Source of the DNA: Solirubrobacter sp963724195
Lineage (GTDB): Bacteria; Actinomycetota; Thermoleophilia; Solirubrobacterales; Solirubrobacteraceae
Assembly (NCBI GenBank): GCA_963724195.1
Contig: CAVRTQ010000004.1
Coordinates: forward strand, 15,302 to 79,301
DNA length: 64,000 nucleotides
Reading direction: 5' to 3'
Shown: positions 17,487 to 25,982 of the stretch, piece by piece
Numbering within the stretch: position 1 is the stretch's first letter
How the letters are laid out: every line of letters begins with the position of its first letter
Made by a program: the position numbers and the translations under genes
Notes under the pieces: model-generated
What the model saw: only the letters and a program-made list of their open reading frames with translations
Database searches by the model: none
What the model was told of the DNA's origin: nothing

Positions 17487-17810
17487 GTGGCGAAGCAGCG
17501 CAGCCGGCCGACGCGCCGGAAGGATCGTAAGACCGGCGGGGGCGGACGCCGCAAGTCCTGCCAGTACTGCAAGGACAAGGTCGAGTTCATCGACTACAAG
17601 GACATCAACACCCTCAAGAAGTTCGTGAGCGACCGCGGCAAGATCCGTTCGCGCCGCATCACGGGCGCGTGCCGCCGGCACCAGAACCAGGTCGCCCGCG
17701 CCGTCAAGCGCGCCCGCGAGCTGGCGCTCCTGCCGTACGTCGGCGAGGGCAGCGGTCCGGACGAGGGCGAGCGCGGCGGCCGGGGTGGCCGTGGCGGACG
17801 CGACCGGTAG
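17487..17810 (+). CDS. rpsR: 30S ribosomal protein bS18
   Basis: GTG 17487, with GAGAGG upstream, gives 107 residues. The core carries KSCQYCKDKVEFIDYKD, NTLKKFVSDRGKI and RSRRITGACRRHQNQVARAVKRAREL, matching bS18 over its full length. The two extra Cys (CxxC) suggest the zinc-binding form. A Gly/Arg/Glu-rich C-terminal tail (GERGGRGGRGGRDR) adds about 25 residues beyond typical S18 and is probably disordered. rplI follows after 12 bp. Confidence 0.96.
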   Translation: MAKQRSRPTRRKDRKTGGGGRRKSCQYCKDKVEFIDYKDINTLKKFVSDRGKIRSRRITGACRRHQNQVARAVKRARELALLPYVGEGSGPDEGERGGRGGRGGRDR

Positions 17811-17822
17811 GTAGCGGGCACC

Positions 17823-18275
17823 ATGCCTCAGGCCATCCTTCTGCAGGACCACGAGACGCTCGGTGAGCGGGGCGCCGTGATCGACGTCTCCAAGGGCTAC
17901 CTGCGCAACTACCTGATCCCGCGCAAGCTGGCGCAGCCGGCGACCAAGGGCGCCGTCGCCGCGGCCGCGAAGCGCAAGGAGTCGGTCGAGAAGGCCGCCG
18001 CCACGGCGCTGGCCTCCGCGCAGGAGACCGCGGCGCTGCTCAGCCGCACGGTCCTGACGATCCCGCACCAGGCGGGCGACGACGGCCGCCTGTTCGGCTC
18101 CGTCACGACGCAGGACATCGTGGACGCGATCCAGGAAGCGCGCGGCATCGCGATCGACCGCCGCAACGTCCACCTCGAGGAGCCGATCCGCACCGTCGGG
18201 ACGCGCATGATCGAGGTCGAGGTCGAGGACGGCGTCACCGCGACGATCAAGACGATGGTGGTCGAGCAGAAGTAG
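17823..18275 (+). CDS. rplI: 50S ribosomal protein bL9
   Basis: The 150-residue protein starts MPQAILLQDHETLGERGAVI and contains VSKGYLRNYLIPRKLA, the N-terminal RNA-binding domain of L9. A long connecting helix and the C-terminal domain follow (FGSVTTQDIVDAI). Length is standard. It lies 12 bp after rpsR and is closed by a strong terminator before dnaB. Confidence 0.97.
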   Translation: MPQAILLQDHETLGERGAVIDVSKGYLRNYLIPRKLAQPATKGAVAAAAKRKESVEKAAATALASAQETAALLSRTVLTIPHQAGDDGRLFGSVTTQDIVDAIQEARGIAIDRRNVHLEEPIRTVGTRMIEVEVEDGVTATIKTMVVEQK

Positions 18276-18344
18276 GCGACGCTCGCCTAGCGGCTCGTGT
18301 CGCTTGGGGTCTCGCGCAAAGCGCTCGTCCCCAGCGCATCTTGA

Positions 18345-18374
18345 AGCGCCGGCCTAGCCGGCGCTTCGTCGTTT
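18345..18374 (+). terminator. Rho-independent terminator after rplI
   Basis: A perfect 10-bp stem AAGCGCCGGC / GCCGGCGCTT (18345-18354, 18358-18367) with a CTA loop is followed by CGTCGTTTAA. Confidence 0.9.
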
Positions 18375-18431
18375 AATCCGGAACTTGCAGGGAACCGAAC
18401 GTGTGTTCGTCCGAGGGCGCGGCTAGGCTCG

Positions 18432-19823
18432 ATGGCTCGCATGAGCGCGCCCACGCACAACGGCTTCAACGGCGGCGGACAGGCCCCGATCGCGCCGCCC
18501 CAGAACCTGGAGGCGGAGCAGTCCGTCCTGGGCGCGGTGCTGCTGTCGGACACGACGCTGCCGGGCCTCATCATCGACGAGCGCCTCACGCCGGCCGACT
18601 TCTATCGCTCCAGCCACGGCCGGATCTACCAGGCGATGCTGGACCTGAACACGATGGGCGAGCCGATCGACGCGCTCACCATCGTCGAGCACCTCAAGCA
18701 GGCCGGCGACCTGGAGTCCGTGGGCGGCGCGGCCGCGATCGAGGTGCTGACGGGCTCGGTCCCGGCGATCGGCAACGTCCGCCAGTACGCGCGGATCGTG
18801 CGCGAGAACGCGATGCTGCGGCGGCTCCTGCACGCCTCGTACGAGATCCAGGAGCGCGTGCACGGGCACGAGGCGCTCCCGCGCGAGCTCGTCGACCAGG
18901 CGGAGCGGCTCATCCTCGAAGTGGCGCACGAGGACGCGCGCAAGGACTTCAAGGACATCGAGTCCGTGCTCGACGAGGAGCTCGACAAGCTCCAGAAGCT
19001 CTCGCTCGAGGGCACGCCGGTCACGGGCACCCCGTCCGGCTTCGACGACCTGGACGCGATCACCGGCGGCTTCCAGCCCGGCAACCTGATCATCCTCGCC
19101 GCCCGCCCGTCGATGGGCAAGTCCGCGCTGATGGCGAACTTCTGCGAGAACGCGGCGCTCACCTCCAACAAGGCCGTCGCGCTGTTCTCGCTCGAGATGT
19201 CCGAGGGCGAGCTCGCGCAGCGCTTCATCGCGTCGCAGGCGTCGATCAAGGGTGACGATCTGCGCAAGGGCCGCGTCCCGCAGGCCCGCTGGTCGAAGAT
19301 CCTCGCCGCGTCCGCGCGCCTCTCGGAGTCCAAGCTCTTCATCGACGACTCGTCGGACCTGTCGGTGCTCGACGTCCGCGCCAAGGCCCGCCGGCTGCTG
19401 CAGCAGAACCCGGACGGCCTCGGCCTGATCGTCATCGACTACCTGCAGCTGATGTCCGCGGGCGGCGGCGGGCCGGATAGCCGCGTGGAGCAGATCGGCA
19501 TCATCTCGCGTGGCTTGAAGACGCTCGCGCGTGAGCTCGAGGTGCCCGTGATCGCGCTGTCCCAGCTCAACCGCGGCGTCGAGCAGCGCAAGCCGCCGAC
19601 CCCGATGCTGTCCGACCTGCGTGAGTCCGGTGCGATCGAGCAGGACGCCGACCTGGTGATGTTCATCTACCGCGAGGACTACTACGACAAGGAGTCCGAG
19701 CGTGAGGGCATCGCCGACCTGATCATCGCCAAGCACCGCAACGGCGGCCTGGGCACGGTCGAGCTCACGTTCCAGCGCGACTTCCCGCGCTTCATGTCCT
19801 ACGCCGGGGACGATCGCTACTGA
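18432..19823 (+). CDS. dnaB: Replicative DNA helicase DnaB
   Basis: The 463-residue protein has an N-terminal domain (QNLEAEQSVLGAVLLSD) and a RecA-like ATPase domain with Walker A ARPSMGKSAL, SLEMSEGELAQR, Walker B LIVIDYLQLM and VIALSQLNR, plus LRESGAIEQDADLV. No intein interrupts the ATPase motifs. DnaB unwinds DNA at forks. ATG 18432 has AGG at good spacing; ATG 18441 is an alternative. Its stop codon shares a base with the start of the next gene, a DnaC-like ATPase, pointing to a helicase and loader pair. Confidence 0.97.
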   Translation: MARMSAPTHNGFNGGGQAPIAPPQNLEAEQSVLGAVLLSDTTLPGLIIDERLTPADFYRSSHGRIYQAMLDLNTMGEPIDALTIVEHLKQAGDLESVGGAAAIEVLTGSVPAIGNVRQYARIVRENAMLRRLLHASYEIQERVHGHEALPRELVDQAERLILEVAHEDARKDFKDIESVLDEELDKLQKLSLEGTPVTGTPSGFDDLDAITGGFQPGNLIILAARPSMGKSALMANFCENAALTSNKAVALFSLEMSEGELAQRFIASQASIKGDDLRKGRVPQARWSKILAASARLSESKLFIDDSSDLSVLDVRAKARRLLQQNPDGLGLIVIDYLQLMSAGGGGPDSRVEQIGIISRGLKTLARELEVPVIALSQLNRGVEQRKPPTPMLSDLRESGAIEQDADLVMFIYREDYYDKESEREGIADLIIAKHRNGGLGTVELTFQRDFPRFMSYAGDDRY

Positions 19824-20623
19824 TGGACTGCCCCCACTGCGACGGGTCGGGCTTCGTGTTCGACGAGGAACAGCGCAAGTCGTACCCGTGCAAGTGCCGG
19901 CCGGCCCGGTTGGCCCGCAAGCGCGCGGCGGCCGTCGCGGGTCGCATCCCGAAGACGTACCGCGGCGTGTCCTTCGACCGCGAGCCGCTGCCCTCGATCG
20001 AGCGCGCGCACCCGCACGTGGTGCGCGAGGTGCGCCGCTACTGCGGCTCGATCGCCGAGCAGCTCGACGAGGGCCGCGGCCTGTGGTTCACCGGCCCGCC
20101 CGGCACCGGCAAGACGACGCTGGCGATGCTCATCTCCCGCCACGCGATGGAGGCCGACCGCACGTGCGCGATCTACTCGCTGCCGCGCCTGCTGGCGATG
20201 CTGCGCGAGACGTTCCGGGATGACTCCCCGCACAGCCTGAGCCAGCTCGTGGACATGCTGTGCTCGGTCGACCTGCTGCACATCGACGACGTCGGCGCCG
20301 AGCAGACCAGCCCGTGGGTGCTCGAGCAGCTCTACACGGTCGTCAACACGCGCTACGAGGACCAGCGCGCGATCGTCGTCACCACGAACCTGATCGGCAC
20401 GGGCGAGTCCGGCGGCGACGACGAGCTCCGCGCCCAGATCGGCGACCGCACGGTGTCGCGCCTGTACGAGATGTGCGGCGACCCGTTCCCGATGTTCGGC
20501 TCAGACCGGCGCCTCGAGAAGCAGTTCAACCTGCCCGAGCCGGTGCCGGCCTCCAGCACTCCGAACCCCTTCTCCGACGGGGACATGGACGAGGATCGGC
20601 CCCGCTACGGGTGGGCACCGTAG
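19823..20623 (+). CDS. DnaC/IstB-like AAA+ ATPase, putative helicase loader, with N-terminal zinc finger
   Basis: The 266-residue protein opens with CPHCDGSGFVFD and ends the finger with CKC (Cys3, Cys6, Cys23, Cys25). An AAA+ domain follows with Walker A GPPGTGKTT (91-99), Walker B LLHIDDVGAE and sensor-1-like VVTTNL. The size and domains fit DnaC/DnaI-type loaders rather than transposon IstB, because there is no transposase nearby and the gene is coupled to dnaB (TGATG). Actinobacteria generally lack DnaC and use DciA, so this would be a lineage-specific loader. The loader role is inference from context. Confidence 0.78.
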   Translation: MDCPHCDGSGFVFDEEQRKSYPCKCRPARLARKRAAAVAGRIPKTYRGVSFDREPLPSIERAHPHVVREVRRYCGSIAEQLDEGRGLWFTGPPGTGKTTLAMLISRHAMEADRTCAIYSLPRLLAMLRETFRDDSPHSLSQLVDMLCSVDLLHIDDVGAEQTSPWVLEQLYTVVNTRYEDQRAIVVTTNLIGTGESGGDDELRAQIGDRTVSRLYEMCGDPFPMFGSDRRLEKQFNLPEPVPASSTPNPFSDGDMDEDRPRYGWAP

Positions 20624-20637
20624 ACTGATCCCACGAC

Positions 20638-21966
20638 ATGGCCGGCATCGTGATCGTGGGCGCCCAGTGGGGCGATGAAGGTAAGGGCAAGGTCGTTGAC
20701 CTGCTCGCCGAGAAGGCGGACATGGTTATCCGCTTCCAGGGCGGCAACAACGCCGGCCACACCATCGTGCGCGGAGACGTGCACTGGAAGTTCCATCTGA
20801 TCCCTTCGGGGATCCTGTACCCGGGCAAGCTCTGTGCCATCGGCAACGGCGTCGTGATCGACCCGAAGGTGCTGACGGACGAGCTGGACGGGCTGCGGGC
20901 GAAGGGCGTAGACCTCTCCGGGCTGCGGATCAGCGCCAACGCGCACCTGATCATGCCGTACCACATGTATCTGGACCACGCGGGCGAGACGAAGCTCGGC
21001 AAGCTCCAGATCGGCACCACGCGGCGTGGCATCGGCCCCGCGTACTCCGACAAGGCCGCCCGCCTCGGCATCCGCGTGCAGGACCTGCTCGACGAGAAGA
21101 TCCTCAAGAAGAAGATCGTCGCCGCGATGGAGCCCAAGCGCCTCCAGCTGCGTCCGTACGCGAAGGCCCCCGAGCTGGATCTGCAGTCGATGACCGAGGA
21201 CTACCTCACCTACGGCCATCGGATCGCCCAGTTCGTCGCCGACACGGCCAAGCTCACCTGGGACGTGCTCGACACGGGCAAGAACGTCCTGTTCGAGGGC
21301 GCGCAGGGCACGCTGCTGGACATCGACCACGGCACGTATCCCTTCGTGACCTCCTCGAACCCGGTGTCCGCGTCCGCCTGCACCGGCACCGGCGTCGGGC
21401 CGAAGGACATCGACGAGATCTGGGGCATCGCCAAGGCCTACGCCACGCGCGTCGGCTCCGGCCCGTTCCCGACCGAGCTCGACAACGAGCTCGGCGTCAC
21501 GCTCCGCGAGGCCGGCGGCGAGTACGGCACCACCACCGGGCGCGCCCGCCGCGTCGGCTGGATCGACCTCGTCGCGCTGCGCTACGCCGCGCGGATCAAC
21601 TCGCTCACGCACCTGGCGATCACGAAGCTCGACGTCCTCACCGGCCTCGGCGCGCTGAACGTCTGCACGCGCTACCGCGGCAGCGAAGAGGCCACGTTCG
21701 ACACCTATCCGTACCACCAGACCGTGATGCATCACGCGTCGGGCGAGTACGAGCAGCTGCCGGGCTGGGACGAGGACATCACCGGCTGCCGCACCGAGGA
21801 AGAGCTCCCGCAGAACGCGCGTGACTACCTGCGCTACATCTCCGAGGTCGTCCGCGTGCCGATCGCGCTGATCGGCGTCGGCCCGGGCCGCGACCAGGTG
21901 ATCTGGACCGACGCGGGCCGTGCCTCGCTCGCCGCGCGTGAGCGCAGCGAGCAGCTCATCGCTTGA
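20638..21966 (+). CDS. purA: Adenylosuccinate synthetase
   Basis: The 442-residue protein starts MAGIVIVGAQWGDEGKGKVV, including the GDEGKGK GTP-binding loop. It also has GGNNAGHT, TTRRGIGPAY, FEGAQGTLLD and TTTGRARRVGW. It condenses IMP with aspartate using GTP in AMP synthesis. It begins 14 bp after the DnaC-like gene. A C-rich element (21984-22009) and a hairpin follow its stop. Confidence 0.97.
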   Translation: MAGIVIVGAQWGDEGKGKVVDLLAEKADMVIRFQGGNNAGHTIVRGDVHWKFHLIPSGILYPGKLCAIGNGVVIDPKVLTDELDGLRAKGVDLSGLRISANAHLIMPYHMYLDHAGETKLGKLQIGTTRRGIGPAYSDKAARLGIRVQDLLDEKILKKKIVAAMEPKRLQLRPYAKAPELDLQSMTEDYLTYGHRIAQFVADTAKLTWDVLDTGKNVLFEGAQGTLLDIDHGTYPFVTSSNPVSASACTGTGVGPKDIDEIWGIAKAYATRVGSGPFPTELDNELGVTLREAGGEYGTTTGRARRVGWIDLVALRYAARINSLTHLAITKLDVLTGLGALNVCTRYRGSEEATFDTYPYHQTVMHHASGEYEQLPGWDEDITGCRTEEELPQNARDYLRYISEVVRVPIALIGVGPGRDQVIWTDAGRASLAARERSEQLIA

Positions 21967-21970
21967 ATTT

Positions 21971-22010
21971 GAAGTCCGGACATCCCCTCCGCCCCACCCC
22001 GATCATCCGA
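21971..22010 (+). repeat. C-rich element, copy 1 (3' of purA)
   Basis: CCCCTCCGCCCCACCCC followed by GATCATCCG starts 17 bases after the purA stop, in sense orientation. The same core occurs downstream of tatA and jag. The strand is almost free of G for 20 bases, as in Rho-utilisation sites. Confidence 0.85.
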
Positions 22011-22011
22011 A

Positions 22012-22035
22012 CCTCAAGGGCTCGTGCCCTTGAGG
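22012..22035. terminator. Hairpin between convergent purA and oxidoreductase
   Basis: A 9-bp perfect stem CCTCAAGGG / CCCTTGAGG with loop CTCGTG overlaps the last codons of the minus-strand oxidoreductase. There is no clear T tract, so a bidirectional terminator role is tentative. Confidence 0.5.
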
Positions 22036-23003
22036 CTGCGCTGTAGGCCGGCGAGCACCCGGACCACGCGCAGCCCCGCTTCTCCGTCGGAGCGGGGCTT
22101 GGTCCCGTTGCGAATGGAGTCGACGAAGTGCTCGCACTCGATCCGCAGCGGCTCCTTGTTGGCGATCCGCGGCGAGCGGATGTCGCCCGAGCGCGTGATG
22201 TATTCGCCGTAGGACTCGGCCTTCTCGTCGAAGCCCTTGTCGTAGACGGTGACCTTGCGCTCGAGCTCCATGTCGTCGAACGTCGCCATGCGCTTGGACC
22301 CGACGACCGTGAACGCGCGCGTCTTGTGCGGGTCCAGCCAGCTCAGGTGCAGATGCGCCGCGACGCCGGACGGGAAGCGCATGAACGCGAACACGACGTC
22401 CTCGACGCCTTCGCGCATGTAGGCCTCGCCGCGCGCCTCCACGCGTGAAGGGTCCTCGTTCGCGAGGTGCAGGATCACCGACACGTCGTGCGCGCCGAGC
22501 GACCACAGCGCGTTCTCGTCGGTCCGCAGCTGGCCGAGGTTGAGCCGCTGGGAGTAGATGTAGTGGATGTCGCCGAGCTCGCCGGAGTCGGCGATCTCCT
22601 TGAGCTTCTCCACCCCGGGGTGGTAGACGAGCAGGTGGCCGACCATCAGCAGCCGGTCGGCCTGCCGCGCGGCGGCAACCGCGCGCTCGGCGTCTTCGAC
22701 CGTGTACGCGAGCGGCTTCTCGACGTAGCAGTGCTTGCCGGCGCGCAGCACGCGCTCGGCGAGCGGTCCGTGCGTGGGCACGGGCGTGGCGAGCACGACC
22801 GCGTCCAACTCGGGGTCGTTGAGCAGGTCGTCGAGATCCGGGGTGAAGCGGGCGCTCGGGAACGACGCCTTCCAGCGCTCGCGGTTGGCCTCGGACTCGT
22901 CGCAACACCAGGCGAGCTTGGCCCCCGGGATGGCCGCGAAGTTGCGCGCCAGGTTGGGGCCCCAGTAGCCGAGCCCTACGACGCCGACGTTAATGGGCTG
23001 CAT
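22014..23003 (-). CDS. Gfo/Idh/MocA-family NAD(P)-dependent oxidoreductase
   Basis: ATG 23003 gives 329 residues starting MQPINVGVVGLGYWGPNLAR with a Rossmann dinucleotide site (GLGYWG). The family motif EKPLAYT follows (the Lys of EKP is the proposed catalytic base), and then the C-terminal substrate domain with LWSLGAHDVSVILHL. GYWGPN with SLGAHD is typical of sugar-nucleotide 3-dehydrogenases such as WlbA, but the substrate is inferred only. An in-frame ATG at 23063 is less likely because it adds a non-conserved leader. Confidence 0.87.
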   Translation of the reverse strand: MQPINVGVVGLGYWGPNLARNFAAIPGAKLAWCCDESEANRERWKASFPSARFTPDLDDLLNDPELDAVVLATPVPTHGPLAERVLRAGKHCYVEKPLAYTVEDAERAVAAARQADRLLMVGHLLVYHPGVEKLKEIADSGELGDIHYIYSQRLNLGQLRTDENALWSLGAHDVSVILHLANEDPSRVEARGEAYMREGVEDVVFAFMRFPSGVAAHLHLSWLDPHKTRAFTVVGSKRMATFDDMELERKVTVYDKGFDEKAESYGEYITRSGDIRSPRIANKEPLRIECEHFVDSIRNGTKPRSDGEAGLRVVRVLAGLQRSLKGTSP

Positions 23004-23113
23004 ATGCGTGGGTAATACGTAGACATGGGGTTGATCCGAGGCCTTGTCCACGCGTCCCAGCATGTGGCGTGGTACGTGGGCTATCAGTGCGGCGGGAAGC
23101 CGCGTCGGCGCTG

Positions 23114-23884
23114 CTAGAGCTCACGCTGTATCGCCTCTCGTAGCGCTGCGTGGGCCCGCAGGGTCACGGGCCCGGGCGCGGCGGCGAGTTGCAGGTCGTC
23201 GATCCTCGCCACCGGCTGCACCTCGCGCACCGAGGAGGCCAGGAACGCCTCCTCCGCGCCCTGCAGCGTGTCCAGCGTCGTCGGCTCCTCCACGGCGCCG
23301 GCGTGCTCGATCAGCAGCGTGCGGGTGATGGACTCGAAGATCCGGTCCTCCAGCGGCGGCGTGCGCAGCACGCCTTCGCGGACCCAGAAGAAGCTCGACG
23401 TCGCGCCTTCCAGCACGCGCCCGTGCGGGGTCACGAGCAGGGCGTCGTCGTAGCCCTGCTCCTGCGCGAGCCGCAGCGCGAGCATGTTGGCGGCGTAGGA
23501 GAGCGTCTTCAGGCCGTCGGTGACGCGGTTCGGGGCGTAGCGGACGGTGGCGAGCCGCGCGATCGCCGGGCGGTGCGGGAGCGGCTCGACCAGCACGATC
23601 CGGCGGCCGCCGCGGGTGGCGTAGAAGCGCAGGACGCCGTCGACGGGGCCCGCCGCGTCGAGCATCGCCTGGATCTCGCCTTGCAGCGCGTCGTGGTCGA
23701 CGGTGAGGCGCAGGCCGGCACATGTCCGCTCGAAGCGCTGCAGGTGCGCGGCGAGCGCGCACGGGCGTCCCCCGTACAGGCGCAGCGCATCGAAGCCGCC
23801 GTCTCCACGGAGCAGCCCTTCCTCGGTGACGGGAATCCGCGCCTGGTCGGCGGGCCCGATGGCGCCGTCGACGCTGGCGAGCAT
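23114..23884 (-). CDS. Class IV PLP aminotransferase (aminodeoxychorismate lyase/branched-chain type)
   Basis: The 256-residue protein has fold-type IV signatures: LLRGDGGFDALRLYGGRP near the N terminus, a catalytic Lys in LKTLSYAANMLA, and GRVLEGATSSFFWV, where Glu contacts the PLP ring. Class IV members are PabC (folate), IlvE or D-amino-acid transaminases. The short length and sequence favour a PabC-like or D-amino-acid-like role, but a single function cannot be assigned. The ABC permease gene lies 4 bp upstream. Confidence 0.82.
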   Translation of the reverse strand: MLASVDGAIGPADQARIPVTEEGLLRGDGGFDALRLYGGRPCALAAHLQRFERTCAGLRLTVDHDALQGEIQAMLDAAGPVDGVLRFYATRGGRRIVLVEPLPHRPAIARLATVRYAPNRVTDGLKTLSYAANMLALRLAQEQGYDDALLVTPHGRVLEGATSSFFWVREGVLRTPPLEDRIFESITRTLLIEHAGAVEEPTTLDTLQGAEEAFLASSVREVQPVARIDDLQLAAAPGPVTLRAHAALREAIQREL

Positions 23885-23888
23885 CCGA

Positions 23889-24605
23889 CTAGGGTACGTC
23901 GCGGCGTCTGGTGAGGGTCGTGGCGGCGGCCGCGGCCGCGGCGGCGTAGGCCACGAGCGTGAGCCCGCCCGCCCACGCCGGCGGTACGTCCTCGGTGGAG
24001 CTGGCGGTCAGCGCGGCCGCCGCGCCGCCCGGGCCCCAGCGCGCGACGGGGTCGCTCAGCCCGGCGAACAGCGGCTCCAGGAAGAGCAGGACGGCGAGGA
24101 TCGCGATCACCGGCGGCGCGGCCGACCGCGCCGCGAGTCCCAGCGCGCCGCCCGTCGCGCCCATCACGGCGCAGTAGAGGACGGTGCCGAGCGCGCGGGT
24201 GAGGAGATCGCCGGCGCCCGGGAGCTCCGCCCCGCCGAAGCCGAGCAGGACGTACGTCAGGATCGCGGCCATGAGCGCGCCGCCCAGGCCCAGGCACGCG
24301 CCGGCGGCGGCGTAGGCGGCGAGGCGATCGCGCACCGCCGTGGTGCGGTCGCGGCGCGCGATCAGCGCGAGGCCGAGCCCGCCGCGCGCGACCTCCCCGC
24401 CCGCCGTGGCGGCGGCGTACACGATCACGACCAGGCCGGAGATCGCGCCGGAGGACAGCGCGCTGCGCGCGTCGGTCAGCGTCGTGGTCTCCAGGTCCTT
24501 GAGGCCGAGGTAGGAGATGGCCAGGAAGCCGCTGAACGCGAGCGCCAGGGCGAGGGCGCGCCGGAAGCCCGGGACCGTGCGCAGCGCGTCGAACTCGATC
24601 CTCAC
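23889..24605 (-). CDS. ABC-2-type transporter permease subunit
   Basis: The 238-residue very hydrophobic protein has about six TM segments (including residues 15-36, 48-70, 95-120, 135-160, 163-180 and 205-230). It lacks recognisable motifs beyond the ABC-2 layout. Its start overlaps the stop of the adjacent ATPase gene (ATGA, 24602-24605), so the two form one exporter. The substrate is unknown. Confidence 0.8.
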   Translation of the reverse strand: MRIEFDALRTVPGFRRALALALAFSGFLAISYLGLKDLETTTLTDARSALSSGAISGLVVIVYAAATAGGEVARGGLGLALIARRDRTTAVRDRLAAYAAAGACLGLGGALMAAILTYVLLGFGGAELPGAGDLLTRALGTVLYCAVMGATGGALGLAARSAAPPVIAILAVLLFLEPLFAGLSDPVARWGPGGAAAALTASSTEDVPPAWAGGLTLVAYAAAAAAAATTLTRRRDVP

Positions 24606-25432
24606 GACGCCTCGGTCAAGCCGACGTACAGCGCCTCCAGGGCGCCCTGCGTGCTCATCTCGTGCAGGATCACTCCCCGGACGGCACGGCCGACGGTGTC
24701 CGCGTCCGCGCCTTCGACGATCACCGTGTCCGGGCCGGTGCGGGTGGCGTCGAGTCCGTCAAGCGCTTGGAGCAGTTGTTCCGGCTCGGGCGAGCGGAGG
24801 CGGATGCGCTTGGCCAACAGCGCCGCGAGCTCCCCCTCGGCGACTCGCTTGCCCTGGTCGACGACCACGACCCGGTCGCACGTGGCCGCGACGTCCTCCA
24901 GCACGTGGCTGGAGAGCAACACCGTGCCGCCGTTGTGCGCGTGGCGCTGGAGGCGCTCTCGGAGCGCTCTCAGCGCGTGTGGGTCCAGTCCGCTGGCCGG
25001 TTCGTCGAGCAGGAGCACGTCCGGCTCGGCGATCAGCGCCGCGGCGAGGCTCAAGCGCCGGCGTGTCCCGTGCGAGCAGGCGCCCACCGTCTTGTCCGCG
25101 GCGTGCTCGAGGTGCGCGGCCGCGAGCGCTTCGTCGATGTCGGCTTCGGCCTTGCCCGCGCGCGCCGCGGCGAGGGACAGCTCGTTCCACACGCTGCGGG
25201 CCGGGTGGAACCCGTCGCGGTCCAGCACACCCCCGACGCTTCCGGTCGCGAGGGCTGTGCCGCTCGTGGGGCGCGAGAGCCCGAACAGGACGCGGAGCGT
25301 CGTCGTCTTCCCTGCCCCGTTCGGGCCGAGAAACCCGCACACGCTGCCCTGCGGCACCGCGAACGACAGGCCGTCGACGGCAGTCGTCCGCCCGTACCGC
25401 TTGATCAGGTCCTCGACGACGAGCGCATCCAC
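24602..25432 (-). CDS. ABC transporter ATP-binding protein
   Basis: The 276-residue NBD has Walker A GPNGAGKTTT, a degenerate signature motif (CSHGTRRRLSLA rather than LSGGQ), Walker B DVLLLDEPASGLDP and H-loop SSHVLED. A C-terminal extension of about 70 residues follows, as in antibiotic or Gld-type ABC-2 exporters. It powers the downstream permease. The degenerate signature still contains the Ser and Gly needed for ATP contact. Confidence 0.93.
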   Translation of the reverse strand: MDALVVEDLIKRYGRTTAVDGLSFAVPQGSVCGFLGPNGAGKTTTLRVLFGLSRPTSGTALATGSVGGVLDRDGFHPARSVWNELSLAAARAGKAEADIDEALAAAHLEHAADKTVGACSHGTRRRLSLAAALIAEPDVLLLDEPASGLDPHALRALRERLQRHAHNGGTVLLSSHVLEDVAATCDRVVVVDQGKRVAEGELAALLAKRIRLRSPEPEQLLQALDGLDATRTGPDTVIVEGADADTVGRAVRGVILHEMSTQGALEALYVGLTEAS

Positions 25433-25438
25433 TGAAGT

Positions 25439-25777
25439 TCAGTTCGGGGAGTAGTCCTGCCCGAGATCCGGCGTCTGCGGCACCGACTTCGGCACCAGGA
25501 TGTGCTCGGCGCCGGCCAAGTCCTCAGCCGTCGCGGCGGAGAGCCCGACCGGCCACGGGTGCGGCTCGATCCCGATCACCGAGCGCACGGTCTCATCCTC
25601 ACCGCGGATCGCGATCCCCGCGGCCGCCAGCACATCCGCCACCTCGCGGCCGACGGCGAGCGCCTCCCACTCCGTCACCCGCTCGAGCAGGACCGTCACT
25701 CGGTACGAGCGCGGGAGCGATGCCGGCTCCGCTTCGGCGTTCGGGCCAAGGTGTAGATGGGGAAACCCGCCGGTCAT
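25439..25777 (-). CDS. Hypothetical protein
   Basis: The frame gives 112 residues from ATG 25777. The sequence LPRSYRVTVLLERVTEWEAL followed by a helix (VGREVADVLAAAGIA) looks like a small soluble alpha/beta fold. It has no TM segment or known motif. It ends 6 bp before the ABC ATPase start on the same strand, so it may lead that operon. No function is assigned. Confidence 0.55.
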   Translation of the reverse strand: MTGGFPHLHLGPNAEAEPASLPRSYRVTVLLERVTEWEALAVGREVADVLAAAGIAIRGEDETVRSVIGIEPHPWPVGLSAATAEDLAGAEHILVPKSVPQTPDLGQDYSPN

Positions 25778-25779
25778 GA

Positions 25780-25935
25780 ACTCGAAGCTACCGGGTGACC
25801 GTCGCTTCCTGCTCGGGGAGATACGGCCTTGAGCGCTGATGAGCGGCAACGCGCCAGCAAACGAAGTTGGGCTAAAGGTTCTCGGGCGACCTGCCGATAG
25901 ATGGATTAGACCGCCCGCCGAGGCGGTTTTCGTGT
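25780..25935 (+). ncRNA. Possible small RNA ending in an orphan plus-strand terminator
   Basis: ACCGCC (25910-25915) and GGCGGT (25922-25927) form a 6-bp stem followed by TTTCGTGTTCTT on the plus strand. No plus-strand gene precedes it for almost 4 kb. The stretch upstream contains GAGCGGCAACGCGCCAGC, which recurs in the rpsF-ssb gap. The 5' boundary is arbitrary and no promoter is obvious. Confidence 0.3.
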
Positions 25936-25982
25936 TCTTGGGAGCGCGAACGCCTCGGCGCCGCCATCGCACGCTCGCGCGT

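Noticed and set aside
18432..19823. Intein in dnaB
   Set aside because: Walker and downstream motifs are contiguous and the length is normal.
19823..20623. IstB transposition helper
   Set aside because: No IstA transposase or terminal repeats are nearby, and the gene is coupled to dnaB.
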